NCBI RefSeq assembly: GCF_947490095.1
Contig: NZ_CANLFS010000001.1
Span: 62,001-126,000 of the forward strand
Origin: an uncultured Halomonas sp.
Lineage (GTDB): Bacteria > Pseudomonadota > Gammaproteobacteria > Pseudomonadales > Halomonadaceae
Reading direction: 5' to 3'
DNA length: 64,000 bases
Shown: piece after piece, positions 10,320 to 21,956 of the stretch
Numbering within the stretch: position 1 is the first letter of the stretch
How the letters are laid out: every line of letters begins with the position of its first letter
Translations under genes and position numbers: made by a program
The notes under the pieces: generated by a model
Database searches by the model: none
What the model saw: only the letters and a program-made list of their open reading frames with translations
What the model was told of the DNA's origin: nothing

Positions 10320-10883
10320 TCACGCCATGGCGGCGAGGAGAGCCTCTTCCCGACGGGCCGCCGCGTCCCGCTGACGCCGGCGAAACAGCGGCTCGGGCTG
10401 GTCGACGGCCGGCTGATAGGCGCGGCTGAAGCTATGCAGGTTGCGCAGGGCATCATCGAGCCACTGGTCCTCGCGCAGCGACAGGCCATCGAAGCCGCAG
10501 CGGGTCATGAAGAAGAGCTGGTCGACCAGCACATCGCCGATGGCACGAATCTCACCGCGGTAGCCGAAGCGTTCGCGCAGCAGGCGCGCCAGGCTGTAGC
10601 CCCGACCATCGGTGAACTTGGGGAAGTCGATGGCGATCAGCGGTGCCTCGGCGAGACGCGCGGCCAGGGCGGGGGCGAGTTCGGTATCGGCGGCCAGCCA
10701 GGGGGCGCAGCGAGCCGAGGGCTCGGCCTCGAGCCACTGGTCGAGGGGCAGGATGACCGGGGTGTCGACCGGTGCCTGGGCCTCGCGAATGAGTCGCCAG
10801 CCATCGATAGCCGGCCGGCCACGGAACAGATAGGGACGCGGCTGGGCCGGCGGGGTAGCGGCTTGGGGGGCTTGATCAGGCAT
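10320..10883 (-). CDS. DUF934 protein, sulfite-reduction partner of CysI
   Basis: A 187-residue DUF934 (COG3749) protein, a family nearly always encoded next to CysI or CysH and thought to assist sulfite reduction, biochemically undefined. Typical segments are IAIDFPKFTDGRGYSLARLL, YRGEIRAIGDVLVDQL and RCGFDGLSLRED. The ATG at 10883 has AAGGAG seven bases upstream and overlaps the end of cysI by eight bases, so translation is coupled. The longer frame running into cysI is an artefact. Confidence 0.9.
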   Translation of the reverse strand: MPDQAPQAATPPAQPRPYLFRGRPAIDGWRLIREAQAPVDTPVILPLDQWLEAEPSARCAPWLAADTELAPALAARLAEAPLIAIDFPKFTDGRGYSLARLLRERFGYRGEIRAIGDVLVDQLFFMTRCGFDGLSLREDQWLDDALRNLHSFSRAYQPAVDQPEPLFRRRQRDAAARREEALLAAMA

Positions 10884-12528
10884 AGACACGCTCCTTGAAG
10901 GGTTTGAGGCCGATGCGACGATAGGTATCGAGGAAGGTCTCCTCGGCGCTGCGTTCACCGACATAGACCTTGAGCAGGGTATCGATGACATCCGGGACCG
11001 CGTCGCGGCTGAAGGAGGGCCCGAGGATCTTGCCCAGCGATGCCGCGTTGCCCTGGGCGCCGCCCAGCGAGATCTGGTACCACTCCTCGCCCTTCTTGTC
11101 GACGCCCAGGATGCCGATATGACCGATGTGGTGGTGGCCACAGGCATTCATGCAGCCCGAGATATTGAGATCCAGCGGACCCAGGTCGTAGAGGAAGTCC
11201 AGGTCTTCGAAGCGCTCCTGAATCGCCTGTGCCACGGGGATCGACTTGGCGTTGGCCAGGGCGCAGTAATCTCCTCCGGGGCAGCAGATGAGGTCGGCCA
11301 GGGTGCCCACCGTGGGGTTGGCCATGCCGAGATCCTCGAGCCGGTGCCAAAGCGATTCCAGGCGATCCATGGGCACATCGCTCAGCACCAGGTTCTGCTC
11401 GTGGGTGACCCGTAGCTCGCCGGCGCTGTACTCATCCGCGAGGTCGGCCACCTGATGCATCTGTTCGGCGGTGACGTCGCCGGGGGAGTGGCCGCGGCGC
11501 TTCAGGGACAGGGTCACCGCCTTGTAGCCGGGCACCTTGTGGCCGTGGACGTTATTGGTCATGAAGCGACCGAAGGCCCGATTCTCGCGGCGCAGGGCCT
11601 CGACCTCGGCGATGGCATCTGCGGCCACGGGGCGGCGCTCGGGATCCTCGAAGTGGGCCGCCACCCGTTCGACACTCTCCCGGGTCAGGGTCTGGGGGCC
11701 ATCCTTGAGATGCGCCCATTCCTCCTCGACCCGCCGGCTGAATTCCTCGACGCCCAATGCCTTGACCAGGATCTTGATGCGCGCCTTGAACTTGTTGTCG
11801 CGGCGGCCGAACTGGTTGTAGACCCGCACCAGCGCCTCGAGATAGGTCAGCAGGTGCTGCCAGGGCAGGTCGTCGCGGACCACTTCGCCGACCATGGGCG
11901 TACGGCCCAGGCCGCCGCCGGCCAGGACCCTGACCCGCACCTCGCCCTGGGCGTTCTTCCAGAGCCGCAGGCCCACATCATGCACCTGGATGGCGGCGCG
12001 GTCTTCGGCCGCGCCGGTGACCGCGATCTTGAACTTGCGCGGCAGATAGGCAAATTCCGGGTGGAAGGTGGACCACTGTCGGATCAGCTCGCACCAGGGG
12101 CGCGGGTCGACGTCTTCGTCCTCGGCGACGCCGGCGAACTGGTCGGTGGTGGTATTGCGGATATCGTTGCCGCTGGTCTGGATGGCATGCATTTCCACGC
12201 TGGCGAGCTCGGCCAGCATGTCCGGCACGTCCTCCAGCTTCGGCCAGTTGAGCTGCAGGTTGGTGCGGGTGGTGAAGTGGCCATAGCCGCGATCATAGTC
12301 ACGGGCCAGGTCGCCCAGCTTGCGCAGCTGATAGGCGGCCAGCATGCCGTAGGGAATGGCGATACGCAGCATGGGGGCGTAGCGCTGGACATACAGGCCA
12401 TTCTGCACGCGTAGCGGCAGAAATTCCTCTTCGCTCAGGCGCCCGGCCAGGTAGCGGTCCATCTGGTCGCGGAACTGGGTCACGCGTTCGTTGACGAGGG
12501 TCTGATCGTGGGAATCGTAGCGGTACAT
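10876..12528 (-). CDS. cysI: Sulfite/nitrite reductase hemoprotein subunit (CysI-like)
   Basis: A siroheme and [4Fe-4S] enzyme of 550 residues that carries out the six-electron reduction of sulfite to sulfide in assimilatory sulfur metabolism, cytoplasmic. It has the duplicated ferredoxin-like half and siroheme half of the family: THEFT-region residues around YGHFTTRTNLQLNWP, and the cluster-ligand segments CCPGGDYCALA (from about residue 415) and CMNACGHHHIGH (about 455-466). A four-Cys cluster site is therefore intact. It forms an operon with the DUF934 gene. The 130 bp upstream are strikingly AT-rich, as expected for a CysB-type promoter, but no defined operator was identified. Confidence 0.93.
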   Translation of the reverse strand: MYRYDSHDQTLVNERVTQFRDQMDRYLAGRLSEEEFLPLRVQNGLYVQRYAPMLRIAIPYGMLAAYQLRKLGDLARDYDRGYGHFTTRTNLQLNWPKLEDVPDMLAELASVEMHAIQTSGNDIRNTTTDQFAGVAEDEDVDPRPWCELIRQWSTFHPEFAYLPRKFKIAVTGAAEDRAAIQVHDVGLRLWKNAQGEVRVRVLAGGGLGRTPMVGEVVRDDLPWQHLLTYLEALVRVYNQFGRRDNKFKARIKILVKALGVEEFSRRVEEEWAHLKDGPQTLTRESVERVAAHFEDPERRPVAADAIAEVEALRRENRAFGRFMTNNVHGHKVPGYKAVTLSLKRRGHSPGDVTAEQMHQVADLADEYSAGELRVTHEQNLVLSDVPMDRLESLWHRLEDLGMANPTVGTLADLICCPGGDYCALANAKSIPVAQAIQERFEDLDFLYDLGPLDLNISGCMNACGHHHIGHIGILGVDKKGEEWYQISLGGAQGNAASLGKILGPSFSRDAVPDVIDTLLKVYVGERSAEETFLDTYRRIGLKPFKERVYA

Positions 12529-12660
12529 TCAGCCATCCTGCTGCAGTGAAAGTGGCAGAGCCTGGCCATGCAGCATACGGCGGTCTTTATATTATTTAAA
12601 AGAATAAAAAATTATAGTTTTTATGTTTAAAGTAATTAAGAATGCGTCTTTTTCGCAGAC
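12529..12660 (-). promoter_or_regulatory. AT-rich upstream region of cysI
   Basis: The stretch 12580-12645 is almost pure A/T in a GC-rich background, with several possible -10 hexamers on the minus strand. It is the likely cysI-DUF934 promoter. No single promoter could be chosen by eye. Confidence 0.5.
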
Positions 12661-12681
12661 CGGCGTTTAAGCTGGGAGGGT

Positions 12682-12748
12682 GGGGTCAGACCCCATGGGG
12701 TTGGGGGTCTGACCCCATCGGCAACCCCATCGGCAGGGGTCTGACCCC
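12682..12748. repeat. GGGGTCAGACCCC palindrome cluster B (3 copies)
   Basis: One direct copy at 12682-12694 and two inverted copies at 12704-12716 and 12736-12748. They sit downstream of the MATE gene and upstream of the cysI promoter, where they could terminate MATE transcription. Confidence 0.9.
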
Positions 12749-12784
12749 AGTGGCTTACCCCATCAGCTTTTCGCGGCGGCGTCC

Positions 12785-14113
12785 TCACACCGCGAGCCGC
12801 TGCCAGCGGCGGCGACGCCAGATGGCGGCGAACCACAGCGAGTTGAGGCAGCGGTAGGCGAGCTGTACCCACCAGATCCCCATCAGGCCCTGCTCGAATT
12901 CGACGCCTATCACCCAGGCCAGCGGCAGGAACAGGAGCCACTGCAGCGACAGGGTCGTGGTCATCACCGTGCGATTGGCCCCGGCGCCGAGCAGGGCCTG
13001 GGCCAGCACCAGGGCCGCGGCGTCGAGCACGATCATCAGCGCCGTCAGTCGCAGCGGCAGGCGCGCCAGCTCGATCAGGGCCGAGTCATGCAAAAACAGG
13101 GAAAGCACGGCGTCGGGAAACAGCGCCATGGGCAGGGCGATCAGCGCCAGGCAGAGCCAGGCGAGGCGGACGACCTCCCAGCCCCAGCGATAGGCATCGG
13201 CATGGGCCTCGCGCCCCAGTGCCTGGCCCACCAGGCTCATGGCGGCGAGGCCCAGTCCCACGCCGGGCAGGATCAGCAGCAGCGAGAGATTCACCAGGAC
13301 ATGGCCCACCGCGACGCTTGGGGTGCCGATCCGGCCCAGGATCCAGAACAGGACCGCATAGCCGGTGGCGAACCATAGCTGCTGGAAGGAATGGGGGCCG
13401 GCCAGGCGCAGGGTGGTCAGGAGCGTGGCGCGCCGCGGGAGCCCGGCGAGCAGGCCCCCGGGCCGGGCATCCCGCAGGCTGGCGGCGGCCCAGATGACGA
13501 GCCCCGCCAACAGCGACAGGGTGGTGCCGGCTCCGGCACCGGCGGCCCCCATGGTGGGCAGCCCCAGGTAGCCGAAGATCAGCCCGAGGCTCGCGAGCAC
13601 GTTGATGACGTGCATCACCAGGATGATGCGCAGATAGAGGCCGGTCTTCTGGATGCCGTTCCAGTAGCCCCGGAAACAGAAGATCATCGCCACGGGGGCA
13701 AGCGACAGCACCCGCCAGCGGAAATAGGCGACCGCCTCGGCGTTGACCGCGGGGTCCTGGTTGAGCCATCCCATCAGTGTCGGCGCCTGCCACAGGCACA
13801 GCAGGGTAATGGGCAGCGACAGCACCGCGGCGATGAACAGGCCGGCATTGAGCGGCACGGCGAGCTCCCCCCAGGCCTGTTCACCGTGGCGCCGGGCGGT
13901 CTGGGCCTGGACACCGGAGGAGAGCCCGAACAGCAGGGCGGTGACCATGAACATCAGATAGCCCCCGATGCCCACGCCGGCCAGGGGCGCCTCGCCCAGG
14001 GTGCCCACCATGGCGGCATCCACCAGGTTGATCAGGCTCTGGGTCAGCATTCCGGCGATGATCGGCAGGGCGAGGCGCAGGATGGTACGGCGGCGTGTCG
14101 AAGGAGGCAGCAT
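12785..14113 (-). CDS. MATE-family multidrug/metabolite exporter
   Basis: A 442-residue inner-membrane antiporter of the MATE (DinF/NorM) family with about twelve helices in two homologous halves. LRLALPIIAGMLTQSLINLV and MVGTLGEAPLAGVGIGGYLM open the first half. RLAGPHSFQQLWFATGYAVLF and VGHVLVNLSLLLILPGVGLG lie in the second. Its drug or metabolite substrate cannot be told from sequence. The ATG at 14113 was chosen because a MATE protein begins right there; the longer frame runs back into metH. An AGGAGGC is on the other strand only, and no strong Shine-Dalgarno sequence precedes the ATG. Confidence 0.9.
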   Translation of the reverse strand: MLPPSTRRRTILRLALPIIAGMLTQSLINLVDAAMVGTLGEAPLAGVGIGGYLMFMVTALLFGLSSGVQAQTARRHGEQAWGELAVPLNAGLFIAAVLSLPITLLCLWQAPTLMGWLNQDPAVNAEAVAYFRWRVLSLAPVAMIFCFRGYWNGIQKTGLYLRIILVMHVINVLASLGLIFGYLGLPTMGAAGAGAGTTLSLLAGLVIWAAASLRDARPGGLLAGLPRRATLLTTLRLAGPHSFQQLWFATGYAVLFWILGRIGTPSVAVGHVLVNLSLLLILPGVGLGLAAMSLVGQALGREAHADAYRWGWEVVRLAWLCLALIALPMALFPDAVLSLFLHDSALIELARLPLRLTALMIVLDAAALVLAQALLGAGANRTVMTTTLSLQWLLFLPLAWVIGVEFEQGLMGIWWVQLAYRCLNSLWFAAIWRRRRWQRLAV

Positions 14114-14137
14114 GGCGTTCCGCGGGCGAAGGCAGGG

Positions 14138-14161
14138 GGCGGGCCGCGAGAGCGGCCCGCC
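14138..14161 (-). terminator. metH terminator hairpin
   Basis: A perfect 10-bp stem (14138-14147 with 14152-14161, GGCGGGCCGC) and a four-base loop, eight bases after the metH stop. No T tract follows, so some readthrough into the MATE gene is possible. Confidence 0.75.
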
Positions 14162-14169
14162 GGGAGGTC

Positions 14170-17871
<3,702 letters not shown>

Positions 17872-18126
17872 GGCGTGAGGGTGTCTCCAGCGTGGGATGT
17901 CCTGGGGGGCGCGGCCGCCATCGTGCCTGAAGGCATCTTCCGTGAGGCGGTCTCTATCAATATCAAGCCCGTCATGGTAACAAACCCGGCCCCGTGAGGG
18001 CAGGTAGACGCACAAAACCCACCAAATCACTCGGGATTGTCTCGTCGGTCCGCGTGTCTTACCATAAGCGGCATCAATGTATCCGGTACGCGGCGACCTC
18101 GCCGCTGCCGCGGAGCGGGAATCACC
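17872..18126. promoter_or_regulatory. Divergent metH-nfuA intergenic region
   Basis: This 255-bp gap must hold promoters for both metH (minus) and nfuA (plus). I looked on the metH strand for a B12 box, a SAM or a SAH riboswitch and found none that I could support. A GC-rich hairpin-prone segment lies just before nfuA. Confidence 0.4.
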
Positions 18127-18717
18127 ATGAGCGAATCGATCCAGATTACCGATAGTGCCCAGGATTACCTCGCCGAGCTGCTCGAAAAGCAGGGCGTCGA
18201 GGGAATCGCGGTGCGTATCTTCATTACCCAGCCCGGCACGCCCTATGCCGAGACCTGCCTGGCCTATTGCCGGCCCGGCGAGGAAGAGTCCACCGACGAG
18301 AAACTCGAATTCCCCAAGCTCAATGTCTTCCTGGACAAGAACAGCCTGGCGTTTCTCGAGGAGGCGGTGGTCGACTTCAACGCCGACCGCATGGGCGGCC
18401 AGCTGACCATCAAGGCGCCCAACGCCAAGATGCCCAAGGTCAACGCCGACAGCCCGCTGGAGGACCGCATCAACTACGTCCTGTATAGCGAGATCAATCC
18501 CGGCCTGGCGGCCCACGGCGGCGAGATCAAGCTTGTCGAGCTGACCGGCGAGAGCATCGCCGTGCTGGCCTTCGGCGGTGGCTGCCAGGGCTGCGCCGCG
18601 GTCGATCTGACCCTGAAGGATGGCGTCGAGCGCACCCTGCTGGAACGCATCCCGGAGCTCGGCGGGATTCGCGACGTGACCGACCATACCGATACCACCA
18701 ACGCCTACTATCGTTAA
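18127..18717 (+). CDS. nfuA: Fe-S biogenesis protein NfuA
   Basis: A 4Fe-4S cluster carrier of 196 residues that delivers clusters to apo-enzymes, cytoplasmic. It has an N-terminal degenerate A-type carrier domain (about 5-100, [19 protein letters not shown]) and a C-terminal Nfu domain (about 115-185) with the cluster-binding CxxC in [10 protein letters not shown] (about residues 152-155). Length and architecture match E. coli NfuA (191). The ATG at 18127 follows GGAG in the leader. The long frame starting at 18037 is an upstream extension. The 3' end abuts the largest GGGGTCAGACCCC cluster. Confidence 0.96.
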   Translation: MSESIQITDSAQDYLAELLEKQGVEGIAVRIFITQPGTPYAETCLAYCRPGEEESTDEKLEFPKLNVFLDKNSLAFLEEAVVDFNADRMGGQLTIKAPNAKMPKVNADSPLEDRINYVLYSEINPGLAAHGGEIKLVELTGESIAVLAFGGGCQGCAAVDLTLKDGVERTLLERIPELGGIRDVTDHTDTTNAYYR

Positions 18718-18735
18718 GCGGCTGGCGGCCCCGTT

Positions 18736-18931
18736 GGGGTCAGACCCCCAGCCCCGGCGGCCCCATTGGGGTCAGCCCCCCAGCCCCGGCGGCCCCATTG
18801 GGGTCAGACCCCAACCCTCCAGGGGTCTGACCCCAACCCTCCAGGGGTCTGACCCCAACCCTCGGGGTCTGACCCCCCCAACCCCCGGGGTCTGACCCCT
18901 AACTCCCCTGGAACCCTCGGGGTCTGACCCC
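18736..18931. repeat. GGGGTCAGACCCC palindrome cluster C (8 copies)
   Basis: Direct copies at 18736-18748, 18768-18779 (degenerate, lacking GA) and 18800-18812, spaced exactly 32 bp in a tandem unit. Inverted copies follow at 18822, 18844, 18864, 18887 and 18919. The array as a whole is an inverted arrangement. It lies between the convergent genes nfuA and the KfrA-like gene, stopping nine bases short of the latter's stop codon. Confidence 0.92.
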
Positions 18932-18940
18932 GGGGAAATC

Positions 18941-19954
18941 CTACGCTTCCGGCTCCTCTTTCTCTTCCTCCGTGTTTTCTGTGTTCTCCGCGGTCGCGGG
19001 GCCTTCCCATAGGCAGCGGTAGAGCTGCTCTTCCAGGCCCTTCACGCGCTGCGACTGCTCCTCTAGATGACGCTTCTGCTCGTCGATACGGGCCTGAAGC
19101 AGTGTCTGCTCGTGTTGGCGGGTCTCGGCCAGCACCTCCGCCTCGCGACGCGCTCCCTCGCTCTCGCGATGCCGCTTCTCCTCCTCGGCCAGCCGGCCGC
19201 ACGCCTCCTGCCATTCGCTTTCGCGCCGGGCCAGGCGCTTCTCCAGCTGCTGCTCCCGGCCGGCCGCCGCCTTCTCCTGGGCCTGACGCTCCTGGCGCGC
19301 CTGGTCGAGCAGTGTCATCAGGCGGGTCTCGGCGCTCTCGTGGCGCTGCTCCTCCCGGGTCAGCTTCGCGTGGTGCTCCTCATCCAGCGCCTGCAGGGCC
19401 TGGCGATGCTCCTCGGCCACGCGGCCGGCCTCGTCGCGGTAGCGCTGCGCCAGGGACTCGGCCTCGGCCAGGCGTGTCGCGAGTCGGTTCTCCGCGGCCT
19501 GCAGGGCCTCGACCTGGGCCTGGGAGGTGGCCAGCTGGGCGCTCAGCGCCTCCAGGCGCTGCTCGGTACCGGCCAGATGTTCGGCCAGGGCGGCTTCGCG
19601 CTGCCGGGCATCCTCGGCCTGGCGACGCGCCTCGGCCACCGATTCCTGGGCCTCATCCACCCGGCGATCCGCTTCTTCCCGGTAGTGGCGCAGCGTCTCG
19701 TTGGCGCTTTCCTGGGCCTGGCGCCAGAGCCCTTCGGCCAGCTCCTGGAGTGCCGCCGGCATACCCCGGGGTGGCGGCACGTCGCGGTTTTCCTCGCGCT
19801 GCTGCCGCCAGGTACGCAGGTGGTCGCTGATGGTGGTGAAGCTCCCGGTCCCCAGGACCTCTCGAATCCTCTGCACGCTAGGGGCGTCACCGCCGGTCAG
19901 CAGTTCGTCGATGGCTCGCTGAACGTCTTCGTAGGTCACGCCGGTGCGCGCCAT
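18941..19954 (-). CDS. KfrA-like DNA-binding coiled-coil protein
   Basis: 337 residues. An N-terminal KfrA-type DNA-binding domain (about 1-60: GVTYEDVQRAIDELLTGG, then RIREVLGTGSFTTISDHLRT) is followed by a very long alpha-helical coiled coil (about 70-310) rich in Glu, Arg, Gln and Ala, and an acidic tail. KfrA proteins are plasmid-borne regulators or nucleoid-organising factors; chromosomal copies are also common. The ATG at 19954 has AGGAG seven bases upstream; six more residues are possible. It is divergent from the tyrosine recombinase gene, which makes recombinase regulation a possible role (inference). Confidence 0.83.
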   Translation of the reverse strand: MARTGVTYEDVQRAIDELLTGGDAPSVQRIREVLGTGSFTTISDHLRTWRQQREENRDVPPPRGMPAALQELAEGLWRQAQESANETLRHYREEADRRVDEAQESVAEARRQAEDARQREAALAEHLAGTEQRLEALSAQLATSQAQVEALQAAENRLATRLAEAESLAQRYRDEAGRVAEEHRQALQALDEEHHAKLTREEQRHESAETRLMTLLDQARQERQAQEKAAAGREQQLEKRLARRESEWQEACGRLAEEEKRHRESEGARREAEVLAETRQHEQTLLQARIDEQKRHLEEQSQRVKGLEEQLYRCLWEGPATAENTENTEEEKEEPEA

Positions 19955-20101
19955 GGGGCTTCTCCTGGGCAAGGGGGCGCGAGCGGATGGCTCATGGCGC
20001 CCCTGTGAATCGATATCCGGCGCAGCTTAGCGGGGATTGGGCGGAAATGGAAGGTAATTACATAATACGTAATACGTAAAATACACTACGGTATGCACAG
20101 G

Positions 20102-20133
20102 AAAAGCAAGATTACGCGCCTTATCTTGCTTTT
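20102..20133. other. Hairpin/operator-like inverted repeat upstream of the recombinase
   Basis: An 11-bp perfect inverted repeat (AAAAGCAAGAT, 20102-20112, with 20123-20133) around a ten-base loop, ending in TTTTGTT on the plus strand. It could be a transcription attenuator ahead of the recombinase or a protein-binding site. Just upstream, 20055-20080, is AT-rich with TACGTA repeats and may be the promoter. Confidence 0.6.
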
Positions 20134-20160
20134 GTTGAGGGGGAGGCGGGATACTTGCCG

Positions 20161-20209
20161 AGTGAGGAGTGAGGAGTGAGGAGTGAGGAGTGAGGAGTGA
20201 GGAGTGAGG
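20161..20209 (+). repeat. Seven-copy heptamer array (AGTGAGG) overlapping a ribosome-binding region
   Basis: Seven perfect tandem copies of AGTGAGG fill 20161-20209, and the recombinase ATG follows at 20215. Every unit contains a GAGG/GGAG core resembling a Shine-Dalgarno sequence. Because seven is not a multiple of three, unit gain or loss would also shift any upstream reading frame. Confidence 0.95.
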
Positions 20210-20214
20210 AGCCA

Positions 20215-21411
20215 ATGGAACGTCATGTGCCAGGGGAGATAACGGCGGTGCCGGCGGGGCAACTGCCGGCGGCGCCGGGTGGATATATCGCGGCGCGCAG
20301 CGATGCCGAGGCGGTGGCCGAGTGGCTGGCGGAGTATCGTGCCAGCCCCAGGACCCAACAGGCCTATCGTCGCGAGGCCCAGCGGCTGCTCCTGTGGCTC
20401 GCCGAGCGGGGCATGACCCTCGGCGAGGTGCGCCGGGACCACCTGGAGGACTTCGAGGCCTTTCTCGCCGACCCTCGGCCCCGGGCGCGCTGGGTGGGGC
20501 CGCCGCGGCCGCGACATGCCGATGACTGGCGGCCGTTTCGCGGCCCGTTGTCCCCGGCCAGTCGCCGCCAGAGCCTGGTGGTCCTGCAGGGGATGTATGC
20601 CTGGCTCGCCGAGGCGGGGTGGGTGGCCCACAACCCCTTTCGGCTGATGCGCGACAAGCGCCGGCGCCTCGACAACCGCCAGGGGCGCATCGAGCGCTAT
20701 CTGGAGGCGCCGCTATGGGAATGGTTCTGGGGCTGGCTGAACGAGGCGGCGGGACTGTCGCCGGAGGAGGAGGCATCGCCGCGGCACCGCTACGAGAGGG
20801 CGCGACGCCGGTTTATCTTTGGTTTTGCCTACCTGCTGGCCCCGCGTATCGCCGAGATGAGCGCCGCCCACATGGGTGACTTCCAGCGACGCGAGGGGCG
20901 CTGGTGGTGGAGCGTCGTGGGCAAGGGCGACAAGGCCGCCAGCATTCCGGTGCCCCCGGACATGATGGCGCTATTGGCCGAGTGGCGTCTGGCCCTGGGC
21001 CTGGCGCCAGAGCCCCAGCCGGATGAGGCGACACCGCTGCTACGCGCCCTGGACGGCAGGCGCGGCATCGGCGACAACCGCCTCTATCGCCTGATTCGCC
21101 AGGCCTTTAGCGAGGCGGCCGAGGCGCTGGCGATGGGGCAGGGCGAGCCGTCTCACCGCTGGGCGCTGCAGCTACGCCAGGCCACCCCGCACTGGTTGCG
21201 CCATACGGCGCTGACCCACCAGGCCCAGGCCGGGGTCGAGCTGCGCTATTTGGCGGCCACGGCCCGGCACTCCCGGTTGGATACCACCGCCCGCTACCTG
21301 CATGCCGAGGACGAGGCCTGGCACAAGCAGCAGGCCCGCCACGGCCTTTTGGGGTCTGACCCCAGGGCATTGGGGTCTGACCCCGAAGGGGGCGGACGCG
21401 GCCGGGGGTAA
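20215..21411 (+). CDS. Tyrosine site-specific recombinase (orphan integrase)
   Basis: A 398-residue tyrosine recombinase with all six expected catalytic residues: Arg in LAPRIAEM (near 213), Lys in VGKGDKAASIP, the box PHWLRHTALTH (about 323-333), a His in TARHSRLDTTA, and the nucleophile Tyr in ARYLHA (near 360). An N-terminal SAM-like core-binding domain occupies about residues 30-130. No attachment site, excisionase or tRNA is next to it, so it is not obviously a phage integrase. The ATG at 20215 follows the heptamer array. The last 20 or so residues contain GSDP twice, encoded by two GGGGTCTGACCCC repeats, so the natural stop has probably been displaced. Confidence 0.88.
   Translation: MERHVPGEITAVPAGQLPAAPGGYIAARSDAEAVAEWLAEYRASPRTQQAYRREAQRLLLWLAERGMTLGEVRRDHLEDFEAFLADPRPRARWVGPPRPRHADDWRPFRGPLSPASRRQSLVVLQGMYAWLAEAGWVAHNPFRLMRDKRRRLDNRQGRIERYLEAPLWEWFWGWLNEAAGLSPEEEASPRHRYERARRRFIFGFAYLLAPRIAEMSAAHMGDFQRREGRWWWSVVGKGDKAASIPVPPDMMALLAEWRLALGLAPEPQPDEATPLLRALDGRRGIGDNRLYRLIRQAFSEAAEALAMGQGEPSHRWALQLRQATPHWLRHTALTHQAQAGVELRYLAATARHSRLDTTARYLHAEDEAWHKQQARHGLLGSDPRALGSDPEGGGRGRG
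21351..21384. repeat. GGGGTCTGACCCC palindrome cluster D inside a coding end (2 copies)
   Basis: Two copies in the inverted orientation, 21351-21363 and 21372-21384, inside the 3' end of the recombinase frame, where they encode the LGSDP repeats. Confidence 0.9.
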
Positions 21412-21448
21412 ACCGGTATAATCGAGGTAACGATTTCAAGGAGTGTTC

Positions 21449-21877
21449 ATGACTACCGATGCCACCGCCGAACAGGCTCAACAGGAACTGATCGACGAAT
21501 TCGAGATGTTCGACAACTGGATGGATCGCTACCAGTACATCATCGATATGGGCAAGGCGCTGCCCGAGTTTCCCGAGGCATGGAAGCAGGCCGAGCTCAA
21601 GATCCAGGGCTGCCAGTCCAACGTCTGGATGCGCCACGAGCGCCAGGGCGAGGTGCTGCACTTCGACGCCATCTCCGATGCCGCCATCGTCTCGGGGCTG
21701 ATCGCGGTGCTGATGCGCATCTACAACGACCGGCCGGCCGCGGAGATCCGCGATACCAGCCCGCACTTCCTCGGCGACCTGGGGCTGGACAAGCATCTCT
21801 CGCCGACCCGCAGCAACGGCCTCAACGCGATGCTCAAGCGCATCTACGAGGTGGCCGAGCAGGAAGCCGCCGCCTGA
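21449..21877 (+). CDS. sufE: SufE-family cysteine desulfuration protein
   Basis: Accepts sulfur from a SufS/CsdA-type cysteine desulfurase as a persulfide for Fe-S assembly, cytoplasmic. The 142 residues match the family. The acceptor Cys is in KIQGCQSNVWM (near residue 55), preceded by MDRYQYIIDMGKALP, with SNGLNAMLKRI at the C-terminus. The ATG at 21449 has AAGGAG five bases upstream; a GTG six bases earlier overlaps that site and is rejected. The matching desulfurase is not in the window. A second Fe-S factor, nfuA, lies 3 kb away. Confidence 0.93.
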   Translation: MTTDATAEQAQQELIDEFEMFDNWMDRYQYIIDMGKALPEFPEAWKQAELKIQGCQSNVWMRHERQGEVLHFDAISDAAIVSGLIAVLMRIYNDRPAAEIRDTSPHFLGDLGLDKHLSPTRSNGLNAMLKRIYEVAEQEAAA

Positions 21878-21956
21878 GCCTGACGCACCGGGCGGCCGGA
21901 ATCATTTTTATTGAAAATGTTGATTCTATAATCATTTTTTCACCGGGATAATCGTT

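Noticed and set aside
17872-18000. Cobalamin or SAH riboswitch ahead of metH
   Set aside because: No B12 box or SAH-riboswitch core could be recognised in the leader; only a weak small hairpin is present.
18736-18931. CRISPR-like repeat array
   Set aside because: The 13-bp units are irregularly spaced, in both orientations, and the 32-bp tandem part is the same sequence throughout rather than repeat plus unique spacer.
20161-20209. CRISPR or origin iterons
   Set aside because: Heptamers are directly adjacent with no spacers, and no replication gene or DnaA boxes are near.
20027-20776. Minus-strand frame with repeated TPHSSLL residues
   Set aside because: It is the reverse translation of the AGTGAGG heptamer array plus antisense recombinase sequence, not a protein gene.
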